Under the pieces are notes generated by a model. The model did not search any database. It worked only from the letters and a program-made list of their open reading frames with translations, and had not been told where the DNA came from. A stretch of 64,000 nt of DNA, from the NCBI GenBank assembly GCA_964007475.1, contig OZ023275.1, forward strand, positions 1,426,001 through 1,490,000, in the 5' to 3' direction. The position numbers and the translations under genes are program-made. The stretch comes from Hybos culiciformis (lineage: Eukaryota; Arthropoda; Insecta; Diptera; Hybotidae). Of this stretch, positions 49,782-61,700 are shown in pieces; positions within the stretch are counted from its first letter, which is position 1; each line of letters begins with the position of its first letter.

Positions 49782-51982
49782 ACAATAATCTACTATTATT
49801 CATATATTTTATTTATCCTCTGATAGTATGATGCTTAACAGGTGAAATGTCTATTCGATAGTTTAATATATGTATGACTATTAACCAAATATAAAGAAAG
49901 GATATAAATTAAAGGACTTTGAACTAAATATTTGCAGAAGGATTATTATGATATTTGGTTACAAATTGTCTCCACATATATATTATACTTTATGTATGTT
50001 TTTTTATATTTTTTATACATATGTATAAAATTATATATTAGAAATAATATTTAATACTTGATGAAGTAAAAAGACTGTATATATACATTTAGTTTTAGTA
50101 GTTAACTTTTAAAGCTTATCTCTACCGACCGACATTTTAATTGAAAGAAATTTTCTTTGTAAAATAAATATTTAGTTGTCTTTATATGTATGATGTTCGT
50201 ATTATGATTTATTATATGCATATAGGCTTTAAAACTGTAATAGTTATGTTGTTTTATGATACTTTTCTGTACACAAAAGAATGAAATTATATGAAAGAAA
50301 ATGTGATGTTATCATTTATGTATACATAGTGTTTTATAATATATGAGTATAATTAAAACAAATATTTAGGTTCCTGACATCAAATTTTTGTTATATAATT
50401 GAATAGATTTCTTATGCAATGCGGTTCTTAATCTTACTATAAAATTTTTCTTAAACTATTATATATATTATAGATAGAGTTTAAGTTAATATTTTAAATA
50501 TTTAAAACAAATTTTTTAAATATTTAGTATAGACTTAACAATATTTCCCTATACACAATATCTAAATATATAACTACATGAAAAAATTGTACATAATATG
50601 TTTTGTTTTTTTATAAAAATATTTATTATACAGCATGGAGGGTTTAAAGTTATGTTAAAGTTTTAATATAACATTCATGATCATATTTTTCATGAGCAAA
50701 GTATTATTCAAAATAAAAATAAAAAAACTTCTTAAATTACTTCCATTTTGTAGTGATAAATTTACAAAACTTTTATACAGTTTTTAAGCTCTTATTGCAA
50801 TTTTTATTTGAAAAATAAAAATGCAATATTTCATTATCAAAAGCTTTATAATAATGGCATTTTTAAACCTTTATCTTGTTTCTGGTGTATATACACTATA
50901 TGTATGTAGTAAATACAACATAATACGTTAACAGGAAGACTTTCAGCATTAAACTTTTTTAATGCGCTAAAAAAATAAATTTTCGTAGTTTTTTGTCTCT
51001 AAACATATAGTATAATGTATATATGTAAGTAGTTTAGCGATAACAAGTAGTAATTCTTTTTTTTTTCCACCTGTGTGGTGAGTTCAGTAAAAAAAAAATT
51101 TATGGTAAAACTTATGCTGGCGTACATAAGTGGAAAATAAGTATTTTTTTTTTTATTGGATTAGCATAAAAAAGTTTTTTTTTTGTTTATACAATTTATT
51201 TTATAATATTTTACAGAATAACTACACTGGTTTAAAGCTTCTAGGAACTCTATTTATGAAAGTGAAATATAATGTTTGAAATAAAGCAAAACTGATGTTA
51301 AACGATCAATTTGCAATAATCAAGGACTTATTATAAATATTTGTATACATATAATAATTGTTTGTGGTTTCTTTGCTGTAATGTTGTTTTTTGCTACCCT
51401 ACAATTATATTATATTATATATTAATAAAACTTGATCAAAACATTTTTTTTTTAATTTTATTATCGAAACTAGCTTTAGATTTTGTAAGATAATTATAAG
51501 CCTTTCAACATCATGTCGATATCGATGTTTAGTTTTATAATGAAAAATCATTGAAATTTCATTGAAAATGTAATAAAAAACAGAAAATTAGTTATTGATT
51601 TGTATACAGTATGTAATATGTAATATGTTATGTATATTTGTATTCCTGTGCTATACTTTTTTCAAGCAAAGAAATCTCTAAAATTTCCTCAGGGAAGCTT
51701 ATGTTTTTTTTTTTTTTATAAACATGCATTGAAAAATAAAATAAAATTAAAAAAAAAAAAAAATCATTCTATAAATTTGTTTATTATTTATAATGGCAAA
51801 GGATATTTATCCTCAAGGCACTAAATATTTAAGAAGTAAAAAAAAAACTATAAAATATATTTCATGTTGATTCTATCCCTTTATATATAACAAATTTTAA
51901 CATAAAATGTATATGTATAGCATATTATGAAAGTGAAAGCAAACTTGATATTCCTAGTTAGTTGATTGATGAATATAAAAAT

Positions 51983-52392
51983 ACTAGCCGTCAACCCGTA
52001 CTTACCTACAGACTCTGGCTGATTTACTTTTGTAAGTGGGATTTTTATAGTTAATTATAGGAGCTAGTAGCCTAATAAATTTCCGCAAATTATGTAAGGG
52101 AAATTAAGATTTCTCATTTCTACTTATTCAACGCACAAATTGTACGTAATCGAATGAACTTATAATATCCTCCCCTTACCTTAAAGAGGCTTTCAAACCA
52201 AACCAAATATGTATTTTTAATCATTTCTTCTTTTTATGAACGAAATTTGAATGAAATCGGAAGAATTTTTGCACTTCCCCCCAGAAGTGTCTTTGGGTAG
52301 GGAACTGTTCATATTTTGAAATAGCCTATAACGACCCGCGACCTGACACAAAGACACGGTGTAAGTTTCTAAACGATCGGTTGAGTGGTTTA
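51983..52392 (+). mobile_element. RTE-associated or SINE-like retroposon, 5' portion
   Basis: It begins ACTAGCCGTCAACCCGT and runs through CCTATAACGACCCGCGACCT, GTAAGTTTCTAAACGATCGG and TTGAGTGGTTTAG. These blocks and their order are familiar from non-coding retroposon tails scattered through insect genomes. Those end in ACAGACAAACAAACATT..TTTTAATATATAGAT; such a tail occurs at 53313-53357, after other insertions. Recognition is from memory of the pattern. Confidence 0.45.
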
Positions 52393-52479
52393 GTTTTTAA
52401 TATTTTGTTTGATTGTTTTCTATATATTCGAAGTCAGATTTTATTATCGGTGCTCAAGGTTACAGCAAGTACCAGTTAA

Positions 52480-52626
52480 AAAATTTATTTTTATCGTTTT
52501 TCTTTTTGTTGACGCCGGCGCTGATTTTTGTATCACAAGGATTCTAATGTGATCCACCGGTGGGTCACGTCGCCAGATGAAATATTCACATGTGACCCAC
52601 CGGTGGGTCACGCTGGTTTGAACGTG
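52480..52626 (-). mobile_element. Terminus of a piggyBac-like element with duplicated 20-bp palindromes
   Basis: Reading from the TTAA at 52627-52630 on the minus strand, the end starts CACGTTCAAACCAGC. It then carries GTGACCCACCGGTGGGTCAC (52592-52611), a perfect 20-bp palindrome, and a second copy with one change at 52549-52568. TTAA target sites and CACGTT ends with such GGTGGGTCAC palindromes fit piggyBac-like elements. The opposite end was not found (another TTAA at 52476 lacks a matching repeat), so the left boundary is nominal. Confidence 0.5.
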
Positions 52627-53258
52627 TTAAGAAATTTGAATTGATATAATGACCTACATCTACCTATATTCTTACAATTCGAGGCGCCTAACATTAAAAA
52701 TAGAAAACATAATTTCAAGCCTAATCGTTTTATTCAAACTGTTTTTTGTTTCTATTGACTTAAAAGTAGAGTAATTATTAGCTTTTATTTTTTTTTATTG
52801 AAAAAAAAAATAACAATTAATTAAAGAATTATCGTCAAAAACTCTTGAAGAAATAAATAAAAAAAAAGTAGACACCCCTAAATAATTTTAAAAGAAACTT
52901 AAAAAAAAAAATCTTTTAAATTCTTATTGAAACATTTAGTAAAAATATTTAATTGATTCTTAGTCTTTTTATTGCAAAAATTTCGATAACAATCGGTATA
53001 TAGTTTGATAAAACTCTATTAAGATACTTTTTTATAGCTGACACATGCCTGCTCTTTACTGGTAACTTAAAGGTAAAATGTATTCTTAAGAAAATTCGAT
53101 AATCAAATTTTTGTGAAAACTCATTGAAATCTTCAAAACTTTCGCAAAGTGTTTATAAAATGTTTAAATTTATGTATTTCTGCAACACGAAAACAAAAAA
53201 AATAAAATGAGTGAAAAATATAATTTATTGATATGATAAAATAATAAAATATTCGAAG

Positions 53259-53946
53259 TAGGGACGGCTCGTGACAACAGTAAGTGCCCAGGCACTTATT
53301 GGTTTAGGAACCTATTCGACAGACAAACAAACAAACATTGAGTTTTAATATATAGATTTGATTTAAATGACTACAAATTAGAATTTTTGGTCAAAAACCA
53401 AGAGAATGCAAATCAAAATATCATTTTTTAGGAAATAACAATTTCCTCTCCTTTTTAAAAGAATAACAAATAAATATCAATATTACCTTACTAAGCAATT
53501 TTTTTGTTGCTTTTAATACAACAATATGCAACAGAACAAAATGTAATACAACTTTTTTTATTTTCTCTCTTTTTTAAAACACCACAAATAAATTTCAATA
53601 TTCCCTACTAAGCAATTTTTTTGTTGCTTTTAAATCAACAATATGCAAAGCACAAAAATCAATTGCCTTTTTTACATCACATCAAATTTTCTTCTTTGTT
53701 TTGTTTCTTATAAGAAAAATTCTCTCTTTTAAAACAATAACAAATAAATTTCAATATCGCCTATAAGCAAGCAATTATTTTGTTGCTTTTAATGCTACAC
53801 AAAAAGGATTATGAGAAAACATTTCTTATGTTGTTATATTTGCATATGGCAAAAATATATAATAGTTAGAATAAAATATAAGCAATGAGGAGGAATAGAA
53901 GCACCCAGGCAATGCCTGGGTTGCTTAGTACCACCAGCCGTCCATG
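53259..53946. mobile_element. hAT-like element, TIR TAGGGACGGCT, near-identical 8-bp TSD
   Basis: The left end TAGGGACGGCTCGTG and the complemented right end CATGGACGGCTGGTG are inverted repeats. Both lead into a CCCAGGCA motif. The flanks ATTCGAAG (53251-53258) and ATTTGAAG (53947-53954) match at 7 of 8. The 688-bp interior contains the retroposon tail at 53313-53357 and three direct repeat units. The retroposon tail inside the element implies either a truncated retroposon insertion or a chimeric end. Confidence 0.55.
53445..53810. repeat. Three direct repeats of about 100 bp inside the hAT-like element
   Basis: Units start near 53445, 53563 and 53720. Each contains CTCTCTTTTTTAAAA, ACAAATAAATTTCAATAT, AAGCAATTTTTTTGTTGC and TTTTAAT.CAACA. 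The first two also share ACAATATGCAA. Spacing is unequal (about 118 and 157 bp) because extra sequence separates units two and three. Confidence 0.75.
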
Positions 53947-53954
53947 ATTTGAAG

Positions 53955-54355
53955 TATACATTTAGTCATAAAAAAAGATTATTTTTGTTAATAATACATG
54001 AGCAGTATAAATATAATTGTGAATTTTATTAACTATTTTTTTTTTTTTTTAATTTTATAAATAAAGAATTGAAACTAGATTTAATTAATAAAAGTTTTGT
54101 TCACTTAATTTTAATAAGTCTTAAATTAATTAATTGCAGTGTTTTTTAAAGACAAACAGTTTGTATAAGAATTGGAAAAAAATATGTTTAAACTTAAAAA
54201 AAAACAAGTTTAAATGAAACATTAAAAAAAATAATAGAAGTACACTTATCTAAAACACAATGAAATTTGGTTTTAAAAATAAAATTGTATGTTAGAATCA
54301 AAATTATTTAAATCAAACAGTTTTATCCTGATTCTTGGGAACAATTTTTTTTTTT
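53955..54355. other. Probable 3' UTR and downstream region of the BTB-kelch gene
   Basis: A/T-rich DNA left of the stop codon. TTTATT at 54025-54030 (AATAAA on the minus strand) is a possible polyadenylation signal about 330 nt past the stop. Nothing else was recognised. Confidence 0.35.
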
Positions 54356-56074
54356 TTAAATCCTAATTACATCATCCAAAATTTTATTAGAGCATTCTAA
54401 ATTTAAAAATTGTAGATAATTGTAGTCAATTTCATCTTTCACTAAAGAATCAGTTATTAGATCCACGCTTTCACTAAATGTCAAATCTAGATTTGTTTTC
54501 CTAACACTGTGTTTATAATGTCTATTATTTTTATTATCAATTTCTTTACTTACGAAGCCATTTAACAACGAATTATTATATGAAAAGCCAATGGAAAGAG
54601 AGTTGATATTACAGAATAAAGCAATTTCTCTGGTTTGACTAATAAAAGAATTCCGAATGTCATAAGCAGTTAGATGAAACTTGTTTTCACAATTCGTTAC
54701 ACAATATATGTTTTGGTTCTGGCTGAAAATGTATTTAACTCTTCTTAGCGGTTCGTCATGTGTATTCACAATTTTCCAATTATTTTCTCGTGGATCAAAT
54801 CGTTGAACTATTACACTTGGACATGGACCTGTTGCTTTTTCATGCCTAAATCCGCCCATTGTAAATAAACTTCCATTACTTTCAGCAATTCCAAAATGTA
54901 AATTCTGACCTCTTTGCATTTTTCCTACTGAAAACCATTTATTTCTAAGCGGTTCAAAATATTCAACTGTACTAGTGTTAAATCCCCCACACACATAAAT
55001 TTTTTTTTGAAATCCAATTAATTCATATTTTGATCGTTCTTCAATCAACGGTGGAATGTCAGACATTTTTTCTGTGGAAAGTGAGAAAATTTTATTATTA
55101 ATTCCAAAATTCTGATCAAAAAACAATATCGAATTCGAATTAAATGGTTTGACTTTAACTGAATAGAAAAAATCTTCCTTAATTCCGTAATCATGTTTCA
55201 AAATTGGTGTTAATTTTGGAGTGTTGCGATACAATAAAATATGTTGTGAAGAAACCGCGAAAATCATTTCTTGTTTGATCTGTTTTCCTTCGACAATTTT
55301 CTTTTCTTCTTCGTTTGTACTACATAAAATTTTTTCTGAGAAAATTTTATTAAATTTCTCACTTTTCATTGATATTAAATCGGCAAAAATAGTTTGTTTA
55401 CATTTATCAGTAATTTTCGTGTAATCAACAAGATTTAATAATTTTTCTAAAAATTTTTCACGATCACCAAAATCAGCTTTGATCCATTTGATTAAATTTG
55501 AATATGAAATATCAGCTGAACAAAGAGCGGCTGAAAAAATTTCCTTAATTTCATTGAAATTTAAATCAAATAAATACTTTTCAAGAAAAGATTCAAAATT
55601 ATTAAAAATTAATTCAAGAGATTTTATTTCGAGTTTCTCATTACTGTAAAGATATCCATTTCTCCAAAATTTCAAACAATTTTCCAAGTTCAGCATATGC
55701 ACTAAGAATTCTGAACTTTTCTCTTTCAGTTCTCTCAGCTGTAAGAAACCTGCCATTTTATCTAAGATTTCCGCATTTTGAAATGTAATTTTAATCCTTC
55801 CAGTGTAAATATATTCTAGAATTTCTTCAAAAAATTCACCAGAAATGTCTTCGCTTAGTTCAATTTCATTTTGTAGATTTTCTTTTAATCCGGAACTAAA
55901 TAGTCCGCCAAAATATGGACACCTTGTTGCAATAATAATTTTGTGAGCTGGAAATTTACTGCCATTTTTGCCGCAAATAACAACATCAATAAAATTTACA
56001 TTTTTTCGGTGTTCATTTTCCTCACCTCGATGATTGAATTTAGTTTCAATAATTTCTTGTAATTCGATAGACAT
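54356..56074 (-). CDS. Intronless BTB-BACK-kelch (KLHL-type) protein, 572 residues
   Basis: The frame is complete from ATG (TAATAATGTCT) to TAG. A BTB domain spans about residues 24-125 (VVICGKNGSKFPAHKIIIA, CPYFGGLFSSGLKE, EILEYIYTGRI). A BACK-like helical region spans about 130-230. Diverged kelch repeats lie around 345-480, with the paired glycines at 363-364 (YVCGGF) and 407-408 (TMGGF) and the Y/F..W spacing (VEYFEPLRNKW, VQRFDPRENNW). In this family the BTB/BACK part usually binds Cullin-3 and the kelch propeller binds a substrate for ubiquitination. Only two kelch units are clear where five or six are normal, so the propeller is diverged. Lack of introns is unusual for KLHL genes and might mean a retroposed or lineage-specific copy. 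The specific orthologue was not recognised. Confidence 0.9.
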   Translation of the reverse strand: MSIELQEIIETKFNHRGEENEHRKNVNFIDVVICGKNGSKFPAHKIIIATRCPYFGGLFSSGLKENLQNEIELSEDISGEFFEEILEYIYTGRIKITFQNAEILDKMAGFLQLRELKEKSSEFLVHMLNLENCLKFWRNGYLYSNEKLEIKSLELIFNNFESFLEKYLFDLNFNEIKEIFSAALCSADISYSNLIKWIKADFGDREKFLEKLLNLVDYTKITDKCKQTIFADLISMKSEKFNKIFSEKILCSTNEEEKKIVEGKQIKQEMIFAVSSQHILLYRNTPKLTPILKHDYGIKEDFFYSVKVKPFNSNSILFFDQNFGINNKIFSLSTEKMSDIPPLIEERSKYELIGFQKKIYVCGGFNTSTVEYFEPLRNKWFSVGKMQRGQNLHFGIAESNGSLFTMGGFRHEKATGPCPSVIVQRFDPRENNWKIVNTHDEPLRRVKYIFSQNQNIYCVTNCENKFHLTAYDIRNSFISQTREIALFCNINSLSIGFSYNNSLLNGFVSKEIDNKNNRHYKHSVRKTNLDLTFSESVDLITDSLVKDEIDYNYLQFLNLECSNKILDDVIRI

Positions 56075-56272
56075 TATTAAAATTTGATTATTTTCGATAA
56101 TAACAAATTTCTAAACAAAGGATTCTTGATTTTTTTTTTGACATTAGATGCGCTAAACTTAAAACTGTTGCGTCAGCCAATCACTGATTGTTTACACATT
56201 TACGTCAAAATAAAATCAAAATTTTGTGTGAGTGAAGTGAATTACAAATCAGACAACGACGCCGACGAGTTT

Positions 56273-56374
56273 ATGGCCGCTGCGATAATATTCATTTTCT
56301 TTTATACTCTTATTTTTAACATGTTTCAATTACTTCTAGGAAAGGAATATCCATCCTTGGTTATACCTGAATAA
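56273..56374 (+). CDS. Candidate 33-residue single-pass membrane microprotein, divergent to the kelch gene
   Basis: An ATG in the local GC-rich context GACGAGTTTATGGCCGCTGC opens a 33-codon frame reading MAAAIIFIFFYTLIFNMFQL then LLGKEYPSLVIPE. This is a hydrophobic helix with a polar tail. The stop codon overlaps an AATAAA (CTGAATAAAA). It starts 199 bp from the kelch ATG on the opposite strand, so a shared bidirectional promoter is conceivable. The frame is open upstream to 56084 (96 codons), but that part is less protein-like. No homologue was recognised; chance is a real alternative for so short an ORF. Confidence 0.35.
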   Translation: MAAAIIFIFFYTLIFNMFQLLLGKEYPSLVIPE

Positions 56375-57952
56375 AAAAGGAAAGTTCAATTATGTAACTA
56401 AAAAATGGATTACCCTTAATTAAAATGTGATTAGGTTACTTTTTATAACACTTAATTTGGATGTAGAATCAATATGAAAGCAATTATGGCAGTGTTAATG
56501 AATGCAACCTATTATTGTCTTAGAATTTATACACTTCTAGTTTTAGAATCTATACACTTTTAGTTTATTACTTTACTGCTCTTAGAAATATAGGTACACG
56601 TATATATGTATAGTAATATTTGACCAATTTCATGTTTAAATGCAAAACTATGATACCTATAATGGACATAAAATTTTCACTTTATTTTACAATTTGTTTA
56701 ACATTTTTTAATACTTATTTTAAGCTTGAAATGCTACCACTTTCCATAGCTTTTGAAATATGATTAAATAAGTTTTTATATTTAATAAGTATATGCTTAC
56801 AGCCATCTTACTGCGTAAGAATTCCAATTCTAAAACATTTAAAGCGTCATGCGATATGGTATTCTTGTGTAGAAAATATATGTTAAATATCAAATATCAA
56901 AATATTAAGTAAAATTCGTGTGTCTCTTCGTGAAATTGCCCGTACACATACATATAAATAAATATTTTGTTTGACACAAAATAATGAATTCAAGTTTGGT
57001 TATTATATTATAAGTATATACATATATTATTATAATTCTTTCATAAAACATGTTTTGCATTTAAATTTTTTTAAGGAAAAATAAAGGAAAACTTATTGTT
57101 ATTTCTGGTTGTTTTTGTCCTTTCAAAACAAAAATATAGGTACTCCAATATTACTTATATCATGTTTTTAAAATTCATAAGTGGCAGTTTTGATAGGAAA
57201 AATATTTTCCTCTTGTTTTTCGTTAAACTCTTAATATAATATGTGTATGTGAGTATGTGAGGATCAAAAAAATAAATAAAATTAAATTAGGATATATGAA
57301 AATTAGATTATCCTTATGTTCGGAAAAGAAATTAAAAAACAAGAAAAACCGAAAAAATATTTAATAATATTGATATTGAAGGAAGGAACGTAAAATATGT
57401 ATACGTATCAAAAAAGGTTCAATATTTATTTAAATATAAAATATACCTTTTTTTTAATTATTTTACAGTCAAAGAACAGCTTTCATATTAAGCAGCATTA
57501 CGATCTTTAGAACTTAACACAAACATTGAGAAAAATTCAGACTTATATTAATTTTCAATGCTGAGGAATTATTAAAAATAATGCTCTTGACATAAATATC
57601 AAATTAAAATTATTTCTAGTTCAGAATATTTCAAGATTATTTTTTGAATGATTATTTTATTTTTTAACAGATTTTTTTTTACTAACAATTAAAAGGTATA
57701 ACGACAATAAAAAGTATATTTTAAATTGTTTTCTTAATGAAAAACCTTCAAATTTTCATTAAACATTTTTTTTTTGATTTCCCAAAGGTTTACAAAATAA
57801 AGTTATTATAAAAAAATTTGAAATTTTGTAAATTTATTATTACATATTATTTTTTTTTTTTTTTTACAAATTATCGGCTTTTGGGATTTATATTTATAAT
57901 AGAATATAGAAGTATATACGTACGTAGAAATATCAAGTTCATTTTCTTTAAT
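56375..57952. other. A/T-rich intergenic DNA
   Basis: No gene, RNA or bounded repeat was seen between the kelch locus and the hAT element. Confidence 0.5.
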
Positions 57953-57960
57953 ACTATGAC

Positions 57961-58748
57961 CAGGCCCTGAGAGAGCTTCAATGAGGCCCGGGCCCAAAAT
58001 TTTTTGGGGGCCCTATACCCTTCAATTTATTTTAATCTTAAAAGAAAATCCAAAAAATTATGTAAAATAATATAAAAATAAAATAATTTTAAAAAGGCCT
58101 CGCTTTAGAATTGGCAAATTCCTTAATAATTTTGGGAAAAATCAAGTTTTCGTGTATAGTCACAATTTATATTTAGATTTGAGAAAACATTTAGTCTTTC
58201 TGGAAACATTGGCGATCTGTTAAAAATGTATATTCTCTTCAAGGTACTAAAGCTTCTTTCAGCGAAAGCAACGGTTCGACTCGAAAATATTCTAATTGAC
58301 AAATTTGGAAACCGCTGTATTAAATTCGCTTCAAGAATTTTTTTTTATTAAATTTTCAGGTAATGGATCTATGTCAAAGTTACTTCTATAAATATTCTTT
58401 AAAAAAATTTATATTCATCAATTATTTCAATAGAAATTTCCTTTGAGTATTTTTCTAACAACCGATTCGATGAAACTTTTATTTCTTTCTCAGATATAAT
58501 CTTCAAATAACCAAATAACTTTAATTAAGTTGCAATTTTCATGCAATGATTTAAATTGCCTTGATAATCCAGATATTTCAGAATCAATAACACAGAATAC
58601 AAGAACTTTTTTCTGCTATGTGAATAAATTTTAACCGATTTTTTAATAGAAAGCTACAAATTTGCTGATTTTTTTTTTAAATTGGGGGCCCCAAAAATCG
58701 GGGGCCCATGCCATATGGCCCTGCTGACCCCCCCTCTATCTGGGCCTG
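57961..58748 (-). mobile_element. Internally deleted hAT element with perfect 8-bp TSD ACTATGAC
   Basis: The element begins CAGGCCCTGAGAG and ends CTATCTGGGCCTG, giving TIRs CAGGCCC(T/A)GA. Identical ACTATGAC octamers flank it (57953-57960 and 58749-58756). GGGCCC-rich subterminal sequence (GGCCCGGGCCC, GGGGGCCCC) is characteristic of one insect hAT group. The 788-bp interior keeps only part of the transposase, on the minus strand. Perfect TSDs indicate a recent insertion of an already deleted copy. Confidence 0.9.
58105..58310 (-). pseudogene. hAT transposase C-terminal dimerisation region, broken
   Basis: The minus-strand translation reads FPNLSIRIFSSRTVAFAERS followed by FSTLKRIYIFNRSPMFPERL. 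This is the hallmark hAT C-terminal (hATC) pattern: FPNL...R.....V..A.AERSFS.LK.I......M...RL. It then decays (SNLNINCDYTRKLDFSQNY and a stop). The catalytic DDE core and zinc finger are absent. It shows the parent element to be hAT and gives the coding orientation. Confidence 0.8.
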
Positions 58749-58756
58749 ACTATGAC

Positions 58757-61700
58757 CATTGTTCATAATCCTTTAAGAAAGTATAAAGTATATCTATCTA
58801 CATTATTTATATAAAAAATTTAAAATATAATATTTATGTATGTATGCAACTACGTATAAATAATAACCTTCTTAAACTAACCCTTCCAAATTAAATAAAA
58901 TAAATTTGTTCAGATATTCAATTTCAGTTTACTTAGTTCACTGCCACAATCCAATTCAGGATATTGAAAACTCTTAAAATTAGCATTTTAAATATATGAA
59001 AGTTTAACATTAAATTTGATGTTTTTGATGTTCGTATTTTTTCAAGTTATATATGATCCAAAGTCAAAATATGATCCAAAGTTAAAATAAATTTATATAC
59101 TTATATCTAATAATTTTTCGGTCCTTGGATTAATATTGTGTTATGGATTATTTTATTTCTATAAGAAAAAATATTTAACATTAATTTATTAAATTTAATA
59201 AATGTTTTTTGTTCCATAAAGTTATGAAATGGTTATATAATTATTTTTAATTTTTTTTTTAGAAGAACCCGCTCGTGCTAAATTCTATAAATTTTTTTTT
59301 TTTAAAAACTAAATTATAATTAATTAATTCATATTATTTAATATTTTTTTTTTTTAAAAGGAGGAATTTTTTTTCAATAAAAAAAAAACAAAAAAAATAA
59401 TAAAATTTATTTAAGAAAAATTAGTGTCACATTATTTGAAAAATTATTGTTCTTTATAAATATATACCTAAATTTGATCCCTACGGATAATTTAAGGTTT
59501 ATACATAGAAAATATAGCATGTAATTATTTACAAAAAAAAAGAAAAAGGAAACAATAATTTTTAGGAAGCATATTAAATTAAACAATAAGAAACCATAAA
59601 TCTTAAAAAAAAGGTAAAGATTCGAAGATCTAAGATTCTAGTTCTAAGATTCGTCCTTAGAAGTCAATAAACTAAGAAAGGAATATTAACTGTTATGTTT
59701 TAGTATACATGAATAAGAACTTAGACAGCTAAAGTTCTTAATCATGTACTCCATTAAATTGATGTCATATTAAATTGTATATAAAAAACTATAAAAATGC
59801 TTGAACTTGCGAAATAATCATAGTCACTTCTTTAACTTATTTACAACATTTTTTTTTTAATAATAATGATTCTAAAACAAAGCGTTAAATAAATTTTAAT
59901 AAAAAGCTGCTTGGAAAAATTAAAGGATTTTAAGGATCAGAAAAAGGATAAACCAACTGCTAATAATTGAATATGTTTAAAAACAAAAAAAAAAATTAAT
60001 TATTATGAAAAAAAAGCTTCGTACACCATTAATTATTTAATTATTGTTTTTTGTGTTTTGTTAATTCAAAATTAACTCTTTATAAATTCTTATTTTTTTT
60101 TTATATAATTCATAATTTTAGATTTAAATATTATACATTTTGCTTCTTGAATAACATAGGTTTACAAATATTAGTTAAGCTGGTATTGCGACATTAATTT
60201 TAAATTTATATATTAATATAAGCAGGGTCAAACCCTTTGTAAAATTAATCCGTTATGCAAAGCTTTCCCTTTCCATTACAAAATTTGCATGAGCTTTTTT
60301 CTTAAATAATTTCCCCTAAATTTTGTATGGAATTTTGTAATGGAAAGGGAAAGCTTTGCATAACGGATTGGTCAAGTGATTTGAATCGTACTCTAACATT
60401 ATTTTAATAATTTTTTGTTTTTATTGAGAACCATATTTTTGTCGATTGATAATTGATAATAATTTTAATATAAATATTTTGTTAATATTGTGCAAGTAAT
60501 GAATAAAAATAAAGACTAGTAGCTCATAAATGAAATATAGGCCATCTTTCAAACATTTCCATTTAAGATACTAGTTTTAAGATTTCTTTGTGATAGTTGG
60601 GAGCCTAAAAATATTTTTTAAAGCTCCATATATGAGACCCATTTTCCATTTAAACTTTTAAAAATATTTCATATGGATAAATTTTAAAAGAAAATTATTT
60701 AAGTCCTTGGCTTAGAGCTTCCCAAACTTGAAATCTAAATGAAATTGAACGATATCAATTTCGACATTTCATTGGTTACACGTAACTTATAAGCATTTTA
60801 GTTATGAAAATGGAATGAAAGAGTATTCAATTTTAAACTTGTTTTGCCGAATTGCTCAACAATTTGACGAATACATTCGATTTTTCCAAACATGTATATA
60901 CATAATATTAAAGTGAAAAGCTTAAAAATTATACATACAATTTATCATTATGTCTTTAATTTTAATAAATTTTCTTCAAAATATGAAACATTTTGAAAGA
61001 GAGAAGAACAATAAAATTTTCACATTTGAACTGAATTTTTTATTTTTAATACATGTCCACATAAATGTTGCCAGTAGTTGTCATTCACTACATAAATATA
61101 CAAAAATGTATTTTATGTATATATAAGTATTTAAAACAAAAATGTCTTGTTAAATCAAAGCCTTATGGTTTTTCGTTTATTCAAAATGCACATTCAGATA
61201 TTTTGCAACAAAATACTATAAATAGTAGATGCATATATATACATTTCAATTACATATTATATAAATAAATGAAATTTATTTTTGAATTTTAGATGAAATC
61301 AGACACTTATTTTGTCTTTCAACATAATAAACTAATTGATGTCGACTGTTATTTAAAGATTTTATATCCATTTTTGTACTTTAATATTGGTCCTAAGTAT
61401 ATACATACATAGTACAAGGAGTATAAAATAAAGTATGAGAATCTAAATGAAATTTACTGATGATGTTGAAAAATTAATAAGAATTTGACAATAGAGTATA
61501 GTATGTATTATTTTACTAAAGCATAATGTGTTTTTGTAAGTTAACACCATACTATTTTGTTAGGAAATTTTTCAACAAAACAGAAGTATTTATTAGGTAT
61601 ATTATTATCAATTTTGAACATACTTCGACAAAATTTCTATATTCTTAAATTATACTTGAACTAAGAGGTTCAATGATAGTTTCTATGATTAAAAACTTGA

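Larger units (their letters stand above)
47869..51982. other. A/T-rich non-coding DNA with local repeats
   Basis: No genes are supported. The only structured items are the 31-bp duplication at 49411 and the foldback at 49611, listed separately. Short ORFs are low-complexity or lie inside those repeats. Confidence 0.45.
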
